Assembly (NCBI GenBank): GCA_011620705.1
Contig: WOYR01000171.1
Span: 1-21,812 of the forward strand
DNA: 21,812 bases
DNA from: Microbacteriaceae bacterium
GTDB taxonomy: Bacteria; Actinomycetota; Actinomycetes; Actinomycetales; Microbacteriaceae
Direction of reading: 5' to 3'
Position 1 is the stretch's first letter; each line of letters opens with the position of its first letter. Of this stretch, positions 14,995 through 21,812 are shown piece by piece. The position numbers and the translations under genes were made by a program. The notes beneath the pieces are model-generated. The model made no database searches. It worked only from the letters and a program-made list of their open reading frames with translations, and had not been told where the DNA came from.

Positions 14995-15462
14995 ATGCGC
15001 ATCGAACCCGAGATCACCGGTGTTCTGATCGAGTTGACGCCGATGGAGCGCAGGCTGCTGGCGGCGCTCCTGGCCCAGTACGACGAACTCGTGCACGAGC
15101 AGGCGGACGACGGCGGGCCCGGCGACGATCCGGCCATCGACCGGCTCTTCCCGAACGCCTATCCGGATGACCCGGAGGCCGCGGCCGAGTTCCGCACCTA
15201 CACGCGCGATGGCCTCGTCGAGCGCAAGCGGGCCAACTCCGGACTCATCGCGGCCGCACTGTCGGCTTCCGCCGGGGACCGGATCGCCGTGGCACGGGAT
15301 GACGCCGAACGCTGGCTTCCGGCACTCACCGACCTGCGCCTCGTGCTGGCGGAGCGCCTCGGCATCCGGGATGACGGCGACCCGCTGCCCGGCAACGAGC
15401 TCGCCGAGGTGTACCAGTGGCTGGGCGAGCTGCAGTGGTCGCTCGTGGAAGCCCTCGACTGA
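14995..15462 (+). CDS. DUF2017-family protein, 155 aa
   Basis: From ATG 14995 it reads MRIEPEITGVLIELTPMERR, then LLAALLAQYDELV, RLFPNAYPDDPEAAAEFRTY, LVERKRANSGLIAAAL and WLPALTDLRLVLAERLGI. It ends with an acidic helix (YQWLGELQWSLVEALD). This matches the DUF2017 family, always found between clpS and a small metallopeptidase in actinobacteria as far as I remember. No enzyme motif is visible; it looks like an all-helical partner protein. The frame extends to a TTG at 14953 inside clpS, but ATG 14995 fits the conserved N-terminus. Its stop overlaps an ATG (TGATG), the first of three such overlaps. Confidence 0.85.
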   Translation: MRIEPEITGVLIELTPMERRLLAALLAQYDELVHEQADDGGPGDDPAIDRLFPNAYPDDPEAAAEFRTYTRDGLVERKRANSGLIAAALSASAGDRIAVARDDAERWLPALTDLRLVLAERLGIRDDGDPLPGNELAEVYQWLGELQWSLVEALD

Positions 15463-15502
15463 TGGCTCGACTGATGGCTCCCGGCTGATGGCTCTCGGCT
15501 GA
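15462..15502 (+). other. Two mini-ORFs linked by TGATG overlaps, in a tandem repeat
   Basis: The DUF2017 stop overlaps an ATG (15460-15464) that opens MARLMAPG, stopping at 15486-15488. That stop overlaps a second ATG (15488-15490) opening MALG, stopping at 15500-15502, which overlaps the metallopeptidase ATG (15502). The DNA is an imperfect tandem repeat of CTCGACTGATGG-like units starting at 15454. Ribosomes could pass from one frame to the next without release. Confidence 0.7.
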
Positions 15503-15852
15503 TGCTGGACCTGGACCGCGACGCCTTCGAGAAGCTGGTGATCGAGGAGCTCGACCTGCTGCCCGACGAGATGGTGGAGGGCATCGAGAACGTCGCCTTC
15601 GTCACCGAGGACCGGCCGGAGGACGGCTCGCTCAGCCTCTTCGGCCTCTACCACGGTGTCGCGCTCACCCACCGCGAGCGCTACGGCTTCGGGGAGCTGC
15701 CCGACCGCATCGTGGTGTACCGGGAGCCGATGCTGCACAGCTGCCGCACGATGCAGGAGCTGCACGACCAGGTGCACGTGACCCTGGTGCACGAGATCGG
15801 GCACTACTACGGGCTGAACGACGAGGAACTGCAGCGGCTCGGCTGGGCATGA
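15502..15852 (+). CDS. Minimal zincin-like metallopeptidase, 116 aa
   Basis: The C-terminal part has HEIGHYYGLND (97-107), an HExxHxxGxxD zinc site with His97, Glu98, His101 and Asp107, the layout of the Zincin_1 (PF06262) family. The N-terminal half (FEKLVIEELDLLPDEMVEGI, then FGLYHGVALTHRERYG and RIVVYREPMLHSC) is typical. There is no signal peptide, so it is cytoplasmic. It is the usual third gene after clpS and DUF2017, which hints at a role in protein turnover; its substrate is unknown. Translation probably depends on coupling through the two mini-ORFs just upstream. Its stop directly abuts the stop of the convergent kinase gene. Confidence 0.88.
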   Translation: MLDLDRDAFEKLVIEELDLLPDEMVEGIENVAFVTEDRPEDGSLSLFGLYHGVALTHRERYGFGELPDRIVVYREPMLHSCRTMQELHDQVHVTLVHEIGHYYGLNDEELQRLGWA

Positions 15853-16386
15853 TCATCCGAGCACCCGATCGGCGAGCTCGCGCGGGCGTTCGCGGGCGAT
15901 GAACGCGTCCTCCTGCGCCGCCCATACCTGCCAATAGCGGTCGAAACGCCCGTGGTCGCGCTCCGAGGAGCGGCGGCGCCGCTCCCCCGCGTCGAGCTCC
16001 ACCCAGATGCCGAAGGTCGCGAGGGGGCGGCTGGCGCGGCTGAGGGCGCCGCATCCCTCGACCACGACGGCGCGCCCCGGGTCGAGCGGATGCCATTCCG
16101 CCGGCCGCGCGCCCGCCCAGTCCCAGCGCGTCCACCCGGGAGCCCGGGCCCGCAGCACGGTCCGGTGCACCGCATCGGAACCGGCCTGCAGCCCCTCCCA
16201 GCCCGGATACAGCTCGTCGAGGCTGACGAGCTGCGCGTCCAAGCGGGGGGCGAGCGACTCGGCCAGCACGCTCTTGCCGGCCCCGGAGCGGCCGTCGATG
16301 AGCACGACAGCGCGGCGTCCGGGCGCGGCATCCCGGATCGCGGTCACCAGCTCGTCGAGCCCGGCGCCGTCGAGGTCAGCGGCCAC
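15853..16386 (-). CDS. Small P-loop kinase-like ATP-binding protein, 177 aa
   Basis: Walker A is VVLIDGRSGAGKSVLAESLA with GRSGAGKS at 32-39. LVSLDELYPGWEGL resembles the substrate loop of uridine-kinase/AAA_18-type small-molecule kinases. RAVVVEGCGALS is a Walker-B-like strand, and GERRRRSSERDHGRFDRYW is an arginine-rich lid with DxxRF-like residues. It has no membrane segment. The GTG at 16386 overlaps the EcfT stop by 11 bases, so it is the last gene of the riboswitch-controlled transporter operon. Context suggests phosphorylation of an imported thiamine-pathway compound, but that is inference. I do not recognise it as ThiD, ThiM or ThiN. Confidence 0.8.
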   Translation of the reverse strand: MAADLDGAGLDELVTAIRDAAPGRRAVVLIDGRSGAGKSVLAESLAPRLDAQLVSLDELYPGWEGLQAGSDAVHRTVLRARAPGWTRWDWAGARPAEWHPLDPGRAVVVEGCGALSRASRPLATFGIWVELDAGERRRRSSERDHGRFDRYWQVWAAQEDAFIARERPRELADRVLG

Positions 16387-17157
16387 CGATCACCCACTGC
16401 CCCGTCACGACGGCGGTCGTGACCGCCGCTGCGGCGATCAGCGCCGCCACCAGGATCAGCAGCACCTCGCGCATGCCGAACCTCGATCGCCGCGCCCAGC
16501 TGCGCGGCGTGCTGCCGCCGAAGCCGCGCGCCTCCATCGCGGTGGCCAGGGCGCTCCCCCGCCGGATCGAGAGCACGAACAGCGCGAAGACGAGTCCCCC
16601 GAAGCGCTGCAGCCGTCCGCGATCGGCCGCGCCGCGCGCGCGACGGGCCATGGCGAGGGCGCGCCAGTCCTCGCGCATCAACCCGAGCAGACGGAACGCG
16701 GCAAGGGCTCCCAGCACGAACCGGGAGGGCAGGCGCACGATCTGGGCCAGCCCGTCGGCGAGTTCTGTGGCATCCACGGTCGCGAAGAGGGCGACGGCGG
16801 GGAGCGCGATCGCCAGCACGCGCAGCATCGTGGCGATGGCGAGGTGCAGCGAGCCGTCCGTGACCTCCACGAACCACCAGTCCAGGTAGAGCCGGCCCGA
16901 TGGCCTGCCGTAGAGCAGCACGGCGATCCCGGCCAGGGGGGCGGCGAACCAGACCGGGGCCGTTCGGTGCCAGAACGCACCCCACCGCAGGCCCGCGAAG
17001 GGCAAGAGCACGGCTTCGAGCGCCAGCGCGAGCCCGGCGGAGACCGTGTCCACCGAGAAGGCGAGCGTCAGCGCGATCACCAGCGCGGCGGCGATCTTGG
17101 CCACCGGGTTGATCGCGGCGACCCCGGACCGGGATGGCAGGGCCGTCGCCGCCGCCG

Positions 17158-17161
<4 letters not shown>
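16376..17161 (-). CDS. ykoC: ECF transporter transmembrane component (EcfT, YkoC-like), 261 aa
   Basis: The protein has about six membrane helices and the EcfT coupling signature. NPVAKIAAALVIAL opens the membrane domain. Two cytoplasmic helices carry the Ala-Arg motifs: MARRARG after EDWRALA, and MEARGFGGSTPRSW, which matches the A-R-G consensus that docks on the ATPases. It joins the S component to the ATPase in the membrane. ATG 17161 overlaps the ATPase stop as ATGA, so the genes are translationally coupled. Order S component, double ATPase, EcfT is that of B. subtilis ykoE-ykoD-ykoC. Confidence 0.9.
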
Positions 17162-18663
<1,502 letters not shown>

Positions 18664-18673
18664 CGAGCGGGTC

Positions 18674-19285
18674 TCACACCGCCCGCTGACGCCCCGCCGC
18701 GAAACGGTTGAGCGCGCCGGTCGGGCGCAGCGCCCGCACGATGAGCCAGCCGAGCAGGCCCGCCAGCACCGCGCCGGACACCGCGAAGCAGCTCAGGTAG
18801 ACGGTCGCGTAGCCGGCCGTGACGGCCGGCGTGTAGAGCACGAGGTCGAGAATCCCGCCGCCGACGCCCGCGACCGCGCCGGCCGGCATCGCGGTCACCA
18901 GCCTCCAGCTCGCGTAGAGGAACACGGCGAACACGAGTTCGGCGCCGAGCCCCTCCACCACGCCGTAGAGAAGGGTGATCGGCCCGCCCCATGCGTTGCC
19001 GACCAGAGCCTCGACGACAGCGGCGACCAGCTCCGCGAACAGCGCGGCTCCCGGCTTGCGGATGATGAGAGCCGCCAGCACCCCTGCCAGCAGCCAGATG
19101 CCGTAGCCGAGGCTCTGCACGCCGGGCAGCACCGCGGCGAAGCCCGCGGCGGGGAACTGCCAGGCCCAGTAGACGACGCCTGCGGCGACACCGATCACGG
19201 AGGCCACCACGATGTCGACGACGCGCCAGCGCCAGATGATCCTCGCGCGCGAGGGGCGTGAAGGAGCGGAAGGAGTTGCGGTCAT
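18674..19285 (-). CDS. ykoE: ECF transporter S component, YkoE family, 203 aa
   Basis: The protein has five or six membrane helices: VVDIVVASVIGVAAGVVYWA (residues 22-41), GIWLLAGVLAALII, LFAELVAAVVEALVGNAWGG and AELVFAVFLYASWRL, with a Gly-rich helix near the C-terminus. The W-x-F-P and EAL-GNAWG segments fit YkoE, the substrate-binding subunit linked with hydroxymethylpyrimidine/thiamine uptake. ATG 19285 is chosen over the longer open frame because GAGAGG stands eight bases upstream and the TPP riboswitch occupies the 5' leader; the longer frame would translate the aptamer. The operon continues through ykoD, ykoC and a kinase. Confidence 0.9.
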   Translation of the reverse strand: MTATPSAPSRPSRARIIWRWRVVDIVVASVIGVAAGVVYWAWQFPAAGFAAVLPGVQSLGYGIWLLAGVLAALIIRKPGAALFAELVAAVVEALVGNAWGGPITLLYGVVEGLGAELVFAVFLYASWRLVTAMPAGAVAGVGGGILDLVLYTPAVTAGYATVYLSCFAVSGAVLAGLLGWLIVRALRPTGALNRFAAGRQRAV

Positions 19286-19321
19286 GTCTCGTGCCTCTCG
19301 TGAATGAGTGAGGGCACGGGT

Positions 19322-19339
19322 TCGGGGCTTGCACCCCGA
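19322..19339 (-). promoter_or_regulatory. Hairpin in the riboswitch expression platform
   Basis: On the minus strand TCGGGG-TGCAAG-CCCCGA is a perfect 6-bp stem directly after the aptamer and about 36 bases before ykoE. There is no T-run, so it more probably acts by changing access to the ribosome site than as an intrinsic terminator. Confidence 0.5.
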
Positions 19340-19340
19340 G

Positions 19341-19432
19341 AGAAGTCTCCCTGCGCCGGCATGATCCGGATCAGGTTCGACGGTCGAAGCTTGGATCAGC
19401 TTCCTCTCAGCCCGGCACACCGGACTCCCGTG
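19341..19432 (-). ncRNA. TPP (THI-element) riboswitch
   Basis: The minus strand carries the conserved aptamer elements in order: CGGGAGTCCGG, the CTGAGAG thi box core, a variable stem (GAAGCTGATCCAAGCTTC), ACCGTCGAACCTGATCC, GGATCATGCCGGCG and the closing CAGGGA. It lies between the TAGACT promoter at 19449-19444 and ykoE. TPP binding is expected to shut off the whole transporter-kinase operon. Confidence 0.95.
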
Positions 19433-19443
19433 TTCGACAGCAG

Positions 19444-19449
19444 AGTCTA
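19444..19449 (-). promoter_or_regulatory. -10 box of the riboswitch operon
   Basis: TAGACT on the minus strand lies about 12 bases before the first aptamer stem, which fits a transcript starting near 19437. No good -35 is visible. Confidence 0.5.
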
Positions 19450-19519
19450 CGCCGTCGCGCACTCCGCTGTTGCCGTGCGATCGCTATGCTGTCGCCCAAC
19501 TCCGATCCGAAGGAGTCCC

Positions 19520-19663
19520 GTGGACCGCCGACGCTTCCTCGTGCGCGTGAATGGGTGCCGCGCCCCGCTTCCGCCCGCCATGCTGCTGCCTCGACGACCG
19601 GCAGCTCATCCGGGATCGGGCCCCCTGCAGCCGGTCGCCCTGGACGACGTGCTCCGCCGCTGA
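19520..19663 (+). CDS. Possible small basic protein, 47 aa
   Basis: GTG 19520 is preceded by AAGGAG with good spacing, and by TATGCT at 19485-19490, which could be a -10 box. The frame reads MDRRRFLVRVNGCRAPLPPA, then MLLPRRPAAHPG and a tail DDVLRR. Arg/Pro-rich composition in GC-rich DNA is easily accidental, so the good translation signals are the main support. It is divergent from the riboswitch operon and converges on the gene at 19676. Function unknown. Confidence 0.35.
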   Translation: MDRRRFLVRVNGCRAPLPPAMLLPRRPAAHPGSGPLQPVALDDVLRR

Positions 19664-19675
19664 GCAGACGCTGGG

Positions 19676-20068
19676 TCAGGATGCCGGCGCCGCCTCGCCC
19701 GGCAGCGGCAGCTCCTCTGGGCTGTCGTCCATGAAGCCGATCGCCGCGAACTGGAGCTTGCCGAAGTCGAGCTGCGGGTCCCGGGTGAGACTGGTGTCGA
19801 GCACATAGGCGATGTTGATCAGGAGATCCTTCATCCCCGAATGGAAGCTGTCGCCGACCATCCGCGTGCAGATGACAAGGCCCTGCACCGCGATCAGTTC
19901 GCCGCGCGCATCCCGCGGCCGGAACGGGATCGCACGTTCGGCGTAGCAGAGCACGTAGTCGGGGCGATCGGATCCGGGCATCACCCGGATCACCCGGGCG
20001 CGCAGTGGCAGCAGCGCCGCGAGCTCCTCCGGGCCGGCGTCCAGCCTCGTGATCACCAAGGAAGGCAT
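19676..20068 (-). CDS. Conserved hypothetical protein, 130 aa
   Basis: The protein is compact and has no signal peptide or membrane helix: MPSLVITRLDAGPEELAALL, then DYVLCYAERAIPF, VQGLVICTRMVGDSFHSG, KDLLINIAYVLDTSLT and LDFGKLQFAAIGFMDDSPEE. The alternating hydrophobic pattern suggests a mixed alpha/beta fold. No catalytic signature is recognised. No Shine-Dalgarno precedes ATG 20068. It follows the GNAT gene on the same strand with a 69-base gap and may be cotranscribed with it. Function unknown. Confidence 0.72.
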   Translation of the reverse strand: MPSLVITRLDAGPEELAALLPLRARVIRVMPGSDRPDYVLCYAERAIPFRPRDARGELIAVQGLVICTRMVGDSFHSGMKDLLINIAYVLDTSLTRDPQLDFGKLQFAAIGFMDDSPEELPLPGEAAPAS

Positions 20069-20137
20069 GGGAACAGCGTGGCAGACGGGAGGCGCCGCAC
20101 GTCAATGCCGGAGCCGGCGCGGCGCGGCGAGCCCGCT

Positions 20138-20662
20138 TCATCCAGGTACCGGCGCGGCCAGCAGCGCGACCACGTTCGCGCCGCCCTTCGTGGACTGCCG
20201 CCCGACCTCCGCGAATCCGAGCCGTTCGTGGAAGGAGAGCGAGCCCGGATTCGGCGGCTCCAGGTTGACCTCGCAGAGCACCTCGGCGGCGCCGATCCGG
20301 CGCGCCTCGGCGAATGCGGCGTCGTAGAGGCGCGGCCCGATGCCCTGGCCGCGCAGATGGGCGGCCAGCACGATGCGATCCACGTAGACGAAGGCAGTGC
20401 CCCGCTCGCGCGCGCGGGCGCTGAAGAAGAGGTAGTTCTCGCTCTGATAGGACAGGCCGGGCGGCATCCCGAGCAGGAACCCGGCGGGCGCCCCGTCGTC
20501 GACGACGACCCGCACCGTGCTCAGCTCGACCAGCTCGGCCAGTTCGGGCGCCGAGGTGATCGGCACCGCGGGGTATGCCGCATCGTTCACCGCGACCAGC
20601 TCGTCGAGGTCGCTCGCACGGTATGGGCGCACACGGTATGGGCGCAGGATCGGGTCGGCCAC
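20138..20662 (-). CDS. GNAT-family N-acetyltransferase, 174 aa
   Basis: The acetyl-CoA site reads FVYVDRIVLAAHLRGQGIGP with RGQGIG as pyrophosphate loop, and motif B is PPNPGSLSFHERLGFAEVGR, whose FHERLGF is typical of GNATs. The N-terminus has the usual RPYRASDLDELVAVNDAAYP start of a GNAT first strand, but preceded by a duplicated RPYRV from a 15-bp tandem repeat (20617-20646). The protein resembles predicted GNATs of the COG3818 type; the substrate is unknown. It starts at GTG 20662, six bases after TAACGT on the minus strand. Confidence 0.9.
   Translation of the reverse strand: MADPILRPYRVRPYRASDLDELVAVNDAAYPAVPITSAPELAELVELSTVRVVVDDGAPAGFLLGMPPGLSYQSENYLFFSARARERGTAFVYVDRIVLAAHLRGQGIGPRLYDAAFAEARRIGAAEVLCEVNLEPPNPGSLSFHERLGFAEVGRQSTKGGANVVALLAAPVPG
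20617..20646. repeat. Perfect 15-bp tandem duplication
   Basis: CACGGTATGGGCGCA occurs twice in a row (20617-20631, 20632-20646). On the minus strand it duplicates five codons in the first beta strand of the GNAT protein. Confidence 0.9.
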
Positions 20663-20668
20663 CCTGCC

Positions 20669-20674
20669 ACGTTA
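20669..20674 (-). promoter_or_regulatory. -10 box of a leaderless GNAT promoter
   Basis: On the minus strand TAACGT is followed by six bases (GGCAGG) and GTG 20662. Confidence 0.5.
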
Positions 20675-20682
20675 TCGAGCCG

Positions 20683-21432
20683 CTACTCCTTCGCGGACGC
20701 GTACGGCGCGTTGGCGTGCTGCTGGATCCAGGCGAGCGAGTCGATCGGGTCGCCCGCGGCATCCAGGATGCCGAAGTGCAGATGCGGCCCCGTGCTCCCG
20801 CCGGTGTCGCCCACCAGCCCGAGCAGCCGGCCCCGCGTCACGGTCTGGCCGACCGACAGCCGCAACGAGCCGAGCTCCATGTGCCCGTAGACGCTGCTGA
20901 AGCTCACGCCGTCGATGCTGTGGCGGATGATCGCATAGACGCCGAGCTCGCCGGAGGGGTCGCCCACCTCGGTGACCACACCGTCGGCGATCGCCGAGAC
21001 GGGAGTGCCGAGCCCCGGGTTGAAGTCCGTTCCGTGGTGGAAGCCGGAGCATCCCCCGCATGGTGCCGCCCGCCGCCCGAAGCGGTCGCCCACCGGACTC
21101 GAGGGGTCGATCGGCCACTGCACCGTGGTGTAGCTGGTGACGGCGTAGCCGTCCCGGCGGAGGTCCACCGGCTGCTCGACGGCGGTCGATACCGAGACGT
21201 GCTGCAGGCCCACCGCCTGGGCGACGAGCTGCTCGGTCGCCGCCTGCGCCGGCAGCTCGTGGATGCCAACGGTCGCGAAGGCGAAGGCCGTCGCGGCGAT
21301 CGCGAGCACCGATCGATTGACGCGGAGGAAGCCGACCAGCGGGTGGGCATGGGAGGCGGACGGGCGCGCGGACGCAGACTTCTGCTGGAACAAGGGACGA
21401 GCACTTTCGAGTCGGGCGCGGCACTCGTGCAC
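20683..21432 (-). CDS. Secreted or anchored M23-family metallopeptidase, 249 aa
   Basis: The C-terminal LytM/M23 domain has GFHHGTDFNPGLGTPVSAIA with His132 and Asp136 (HxxxD), and STGPHLHFGIL with His217 and His219 (HxH), plus VYGHM between them. All zinc ligands are present, so it is probably an active peptidoglycan endopeptidase. An N-terminal hydrophobic segment (about residues 41-57) ends in PAQAAT, a plausible signal-peptidase site. The frame is open to 21723, but upstream sequence is low-complexity repeat, so GTG 21432 is preferred. No clear Shine-Dalgarno is seen, so the exact start is uncertain. Confidence 0.88.
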   Translation of the reverse strand: MHECRARLESARPLFQQKSASARPSASHAHPLVGFLRVNRSVLAIAATAFAFATVGIHELPAQAATEQLVAQAVGLQHVSVSTAVEQPVDLRRDGYAVTSYTTVQWPIDPSSPVGDRFGRRAAPCGGCSGFHHGTDFNPGLGTPVSAIADGVVTEVGDPSGELGVYAIIRHSIDGVSFSSVYGHMELGSLRLSVGQTVTRGRLLGLVGDTGGSTGPHLHFGILDAAGDPIDSLAWIQQHANAPYASAKE

Positions 21433-21758
21433 ACGCGGGACGCCTAGCTTGCGTCCTCGGATGGAGCGGACCCACGTCGCCGTTCTGCACGGTGGATAAC
21501 GTCGCACCGGAACCAGCGGGGTCGGAACCATGCTGGACGATCGAACTGGGTGGAACCTGGCAACGGGTGCTCCCGCGGCTTCCGCACTCCCTACCGCGCC
21601 TGCCCTGCTGCCGTGCCCTGCCGTGCTGTGCCCTGCCGTGCCGTGCCCTGTCCTTCCTGCTCTTCCCTCTCTTCCTTCACAGGATTTGTGTTCGATACTT
21701 CTCCACCAATAGTCGAGCATCACTAGTACTTATCTTCGCACCGTGGGAGGATCGTCCT
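21433..21758. other. Intergenic region with pentanucleotide repeats
   Basis: No gene is supported here. The tract at 21599-21653 is made of TGCCC/TGCCG-type pentamers with a few interruptions, followed by a pyrimidine-rich run (TCCTTCCTGCTCTTCCCTCTC). Between 21690 and 21745 the DNA is A/T-richer and contains ACTAGT, AGTACT and TATCTT, the last a possible -10 for the gene at 21759. Reading frames crossing the repeat are low-complexity. Confidence 0.6.
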
Positions 21759-21812
21759 ATGCCTCTCACCGCGACCATCTCCCTCGAGGTCCCCGACCTC
21801 GCGGGGATCGCG
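21759..21812 (+). CDS. Start of an unidentified gene (18 codons)
   Basis: ATG 21759 is preceded by GGGAGG with eight-base spacing. The first residues are MPLTATISLEVPDLAGIA. The opening strand resembles several vicinal-oxygen-chelate/glyoxalase-like proteins, but 18 residues cannot decide the family. Confidence 0.6.
   Translation, partial: MPLTATISLEVPDLAGIA

Overview
The window is high-GC DNA, and most of it looks like the chromosome of an actinobacterium, probably Microbacteriaceae. The support is a set of recognisable actinobacterial genes: EttA-type ABC-F protein, oligoribonuclease, the ClpS / DUF2017 / minimal zincin trio, a GNxGAGKS-type small kinase, a Microbacteriaceae-type lipoprotein and a 71-aa WPEFREH protein. 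Many starts also have a TAnnnT -10 box only 6-8 nt before the start codon, which indicates leaderless mRNAs. The first ~600 bases are different: they hold the 5' end of a VirD2-like relaxase of a type I know mainly from proteobacterial conjugative elements, followed by a degenerate stretch. This is either an integrated element or an assembly join.

Layout. 1-860: relaxase fragment (minus) and a gene-poor boundary. 861-5044 (minus): conserved hypothetical, hotdog thioesterase, ettA, lipoprotein, ssb paralogue. 5192-5774: two small proteins around a strong hairpin region. 5814-7290 (minus): alpha/beta hydrolase and TetR regulator, overlapping by 8 nt, with a perfect 6-3-6 palindrome over the promoter. 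7365-9895 (plus): EamA permease, small protein, membrane-anchored protein, GNAT. 9896-11617 (minus): AMP-forming acyl-CoA ligase. 11720-11792: tRNA-Arg(UCU). 11795-13840: thioredoxin-like gene divergent from a marR-MFS operon, with a palindrome shared by both promoters.

13912-15852 (plus): orn, tRNA-His, clpS, DUF2017 and a HExxHxxGxxD metallopeptidase. The tRNA and clpS share a base, and DUF2017 is joined to the metallopeptidase by a chain of TGATG overlaps through two tiny ORFs. 15853-19449 (minus): a TPP-riboswitch-controlled ykoE-ykoD-ykoC ECF transporter operon (hydroxymethylpyrimidine/thiamine-type uptake) that ends in an overlapping small P-loop kinase. 19520-21432: a possible small protein, a conserved hypothetical, a GNAT and a secreted M23 peptidase. 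21433-21812: a pentanucleotide-repeat intergenic stretch and the first 18 codons of a plus-strand gene.

The most interesting items are the mini-ORF relay at 15460-15504, the tRNA-His/clpS overlap, the kinase attached to the TPP-regulated transporter, the foreign relaxase at the left edge, and the widespread leaderless start architecture. All coordinates and counts come from reading the sequence by hand; no database search was run.
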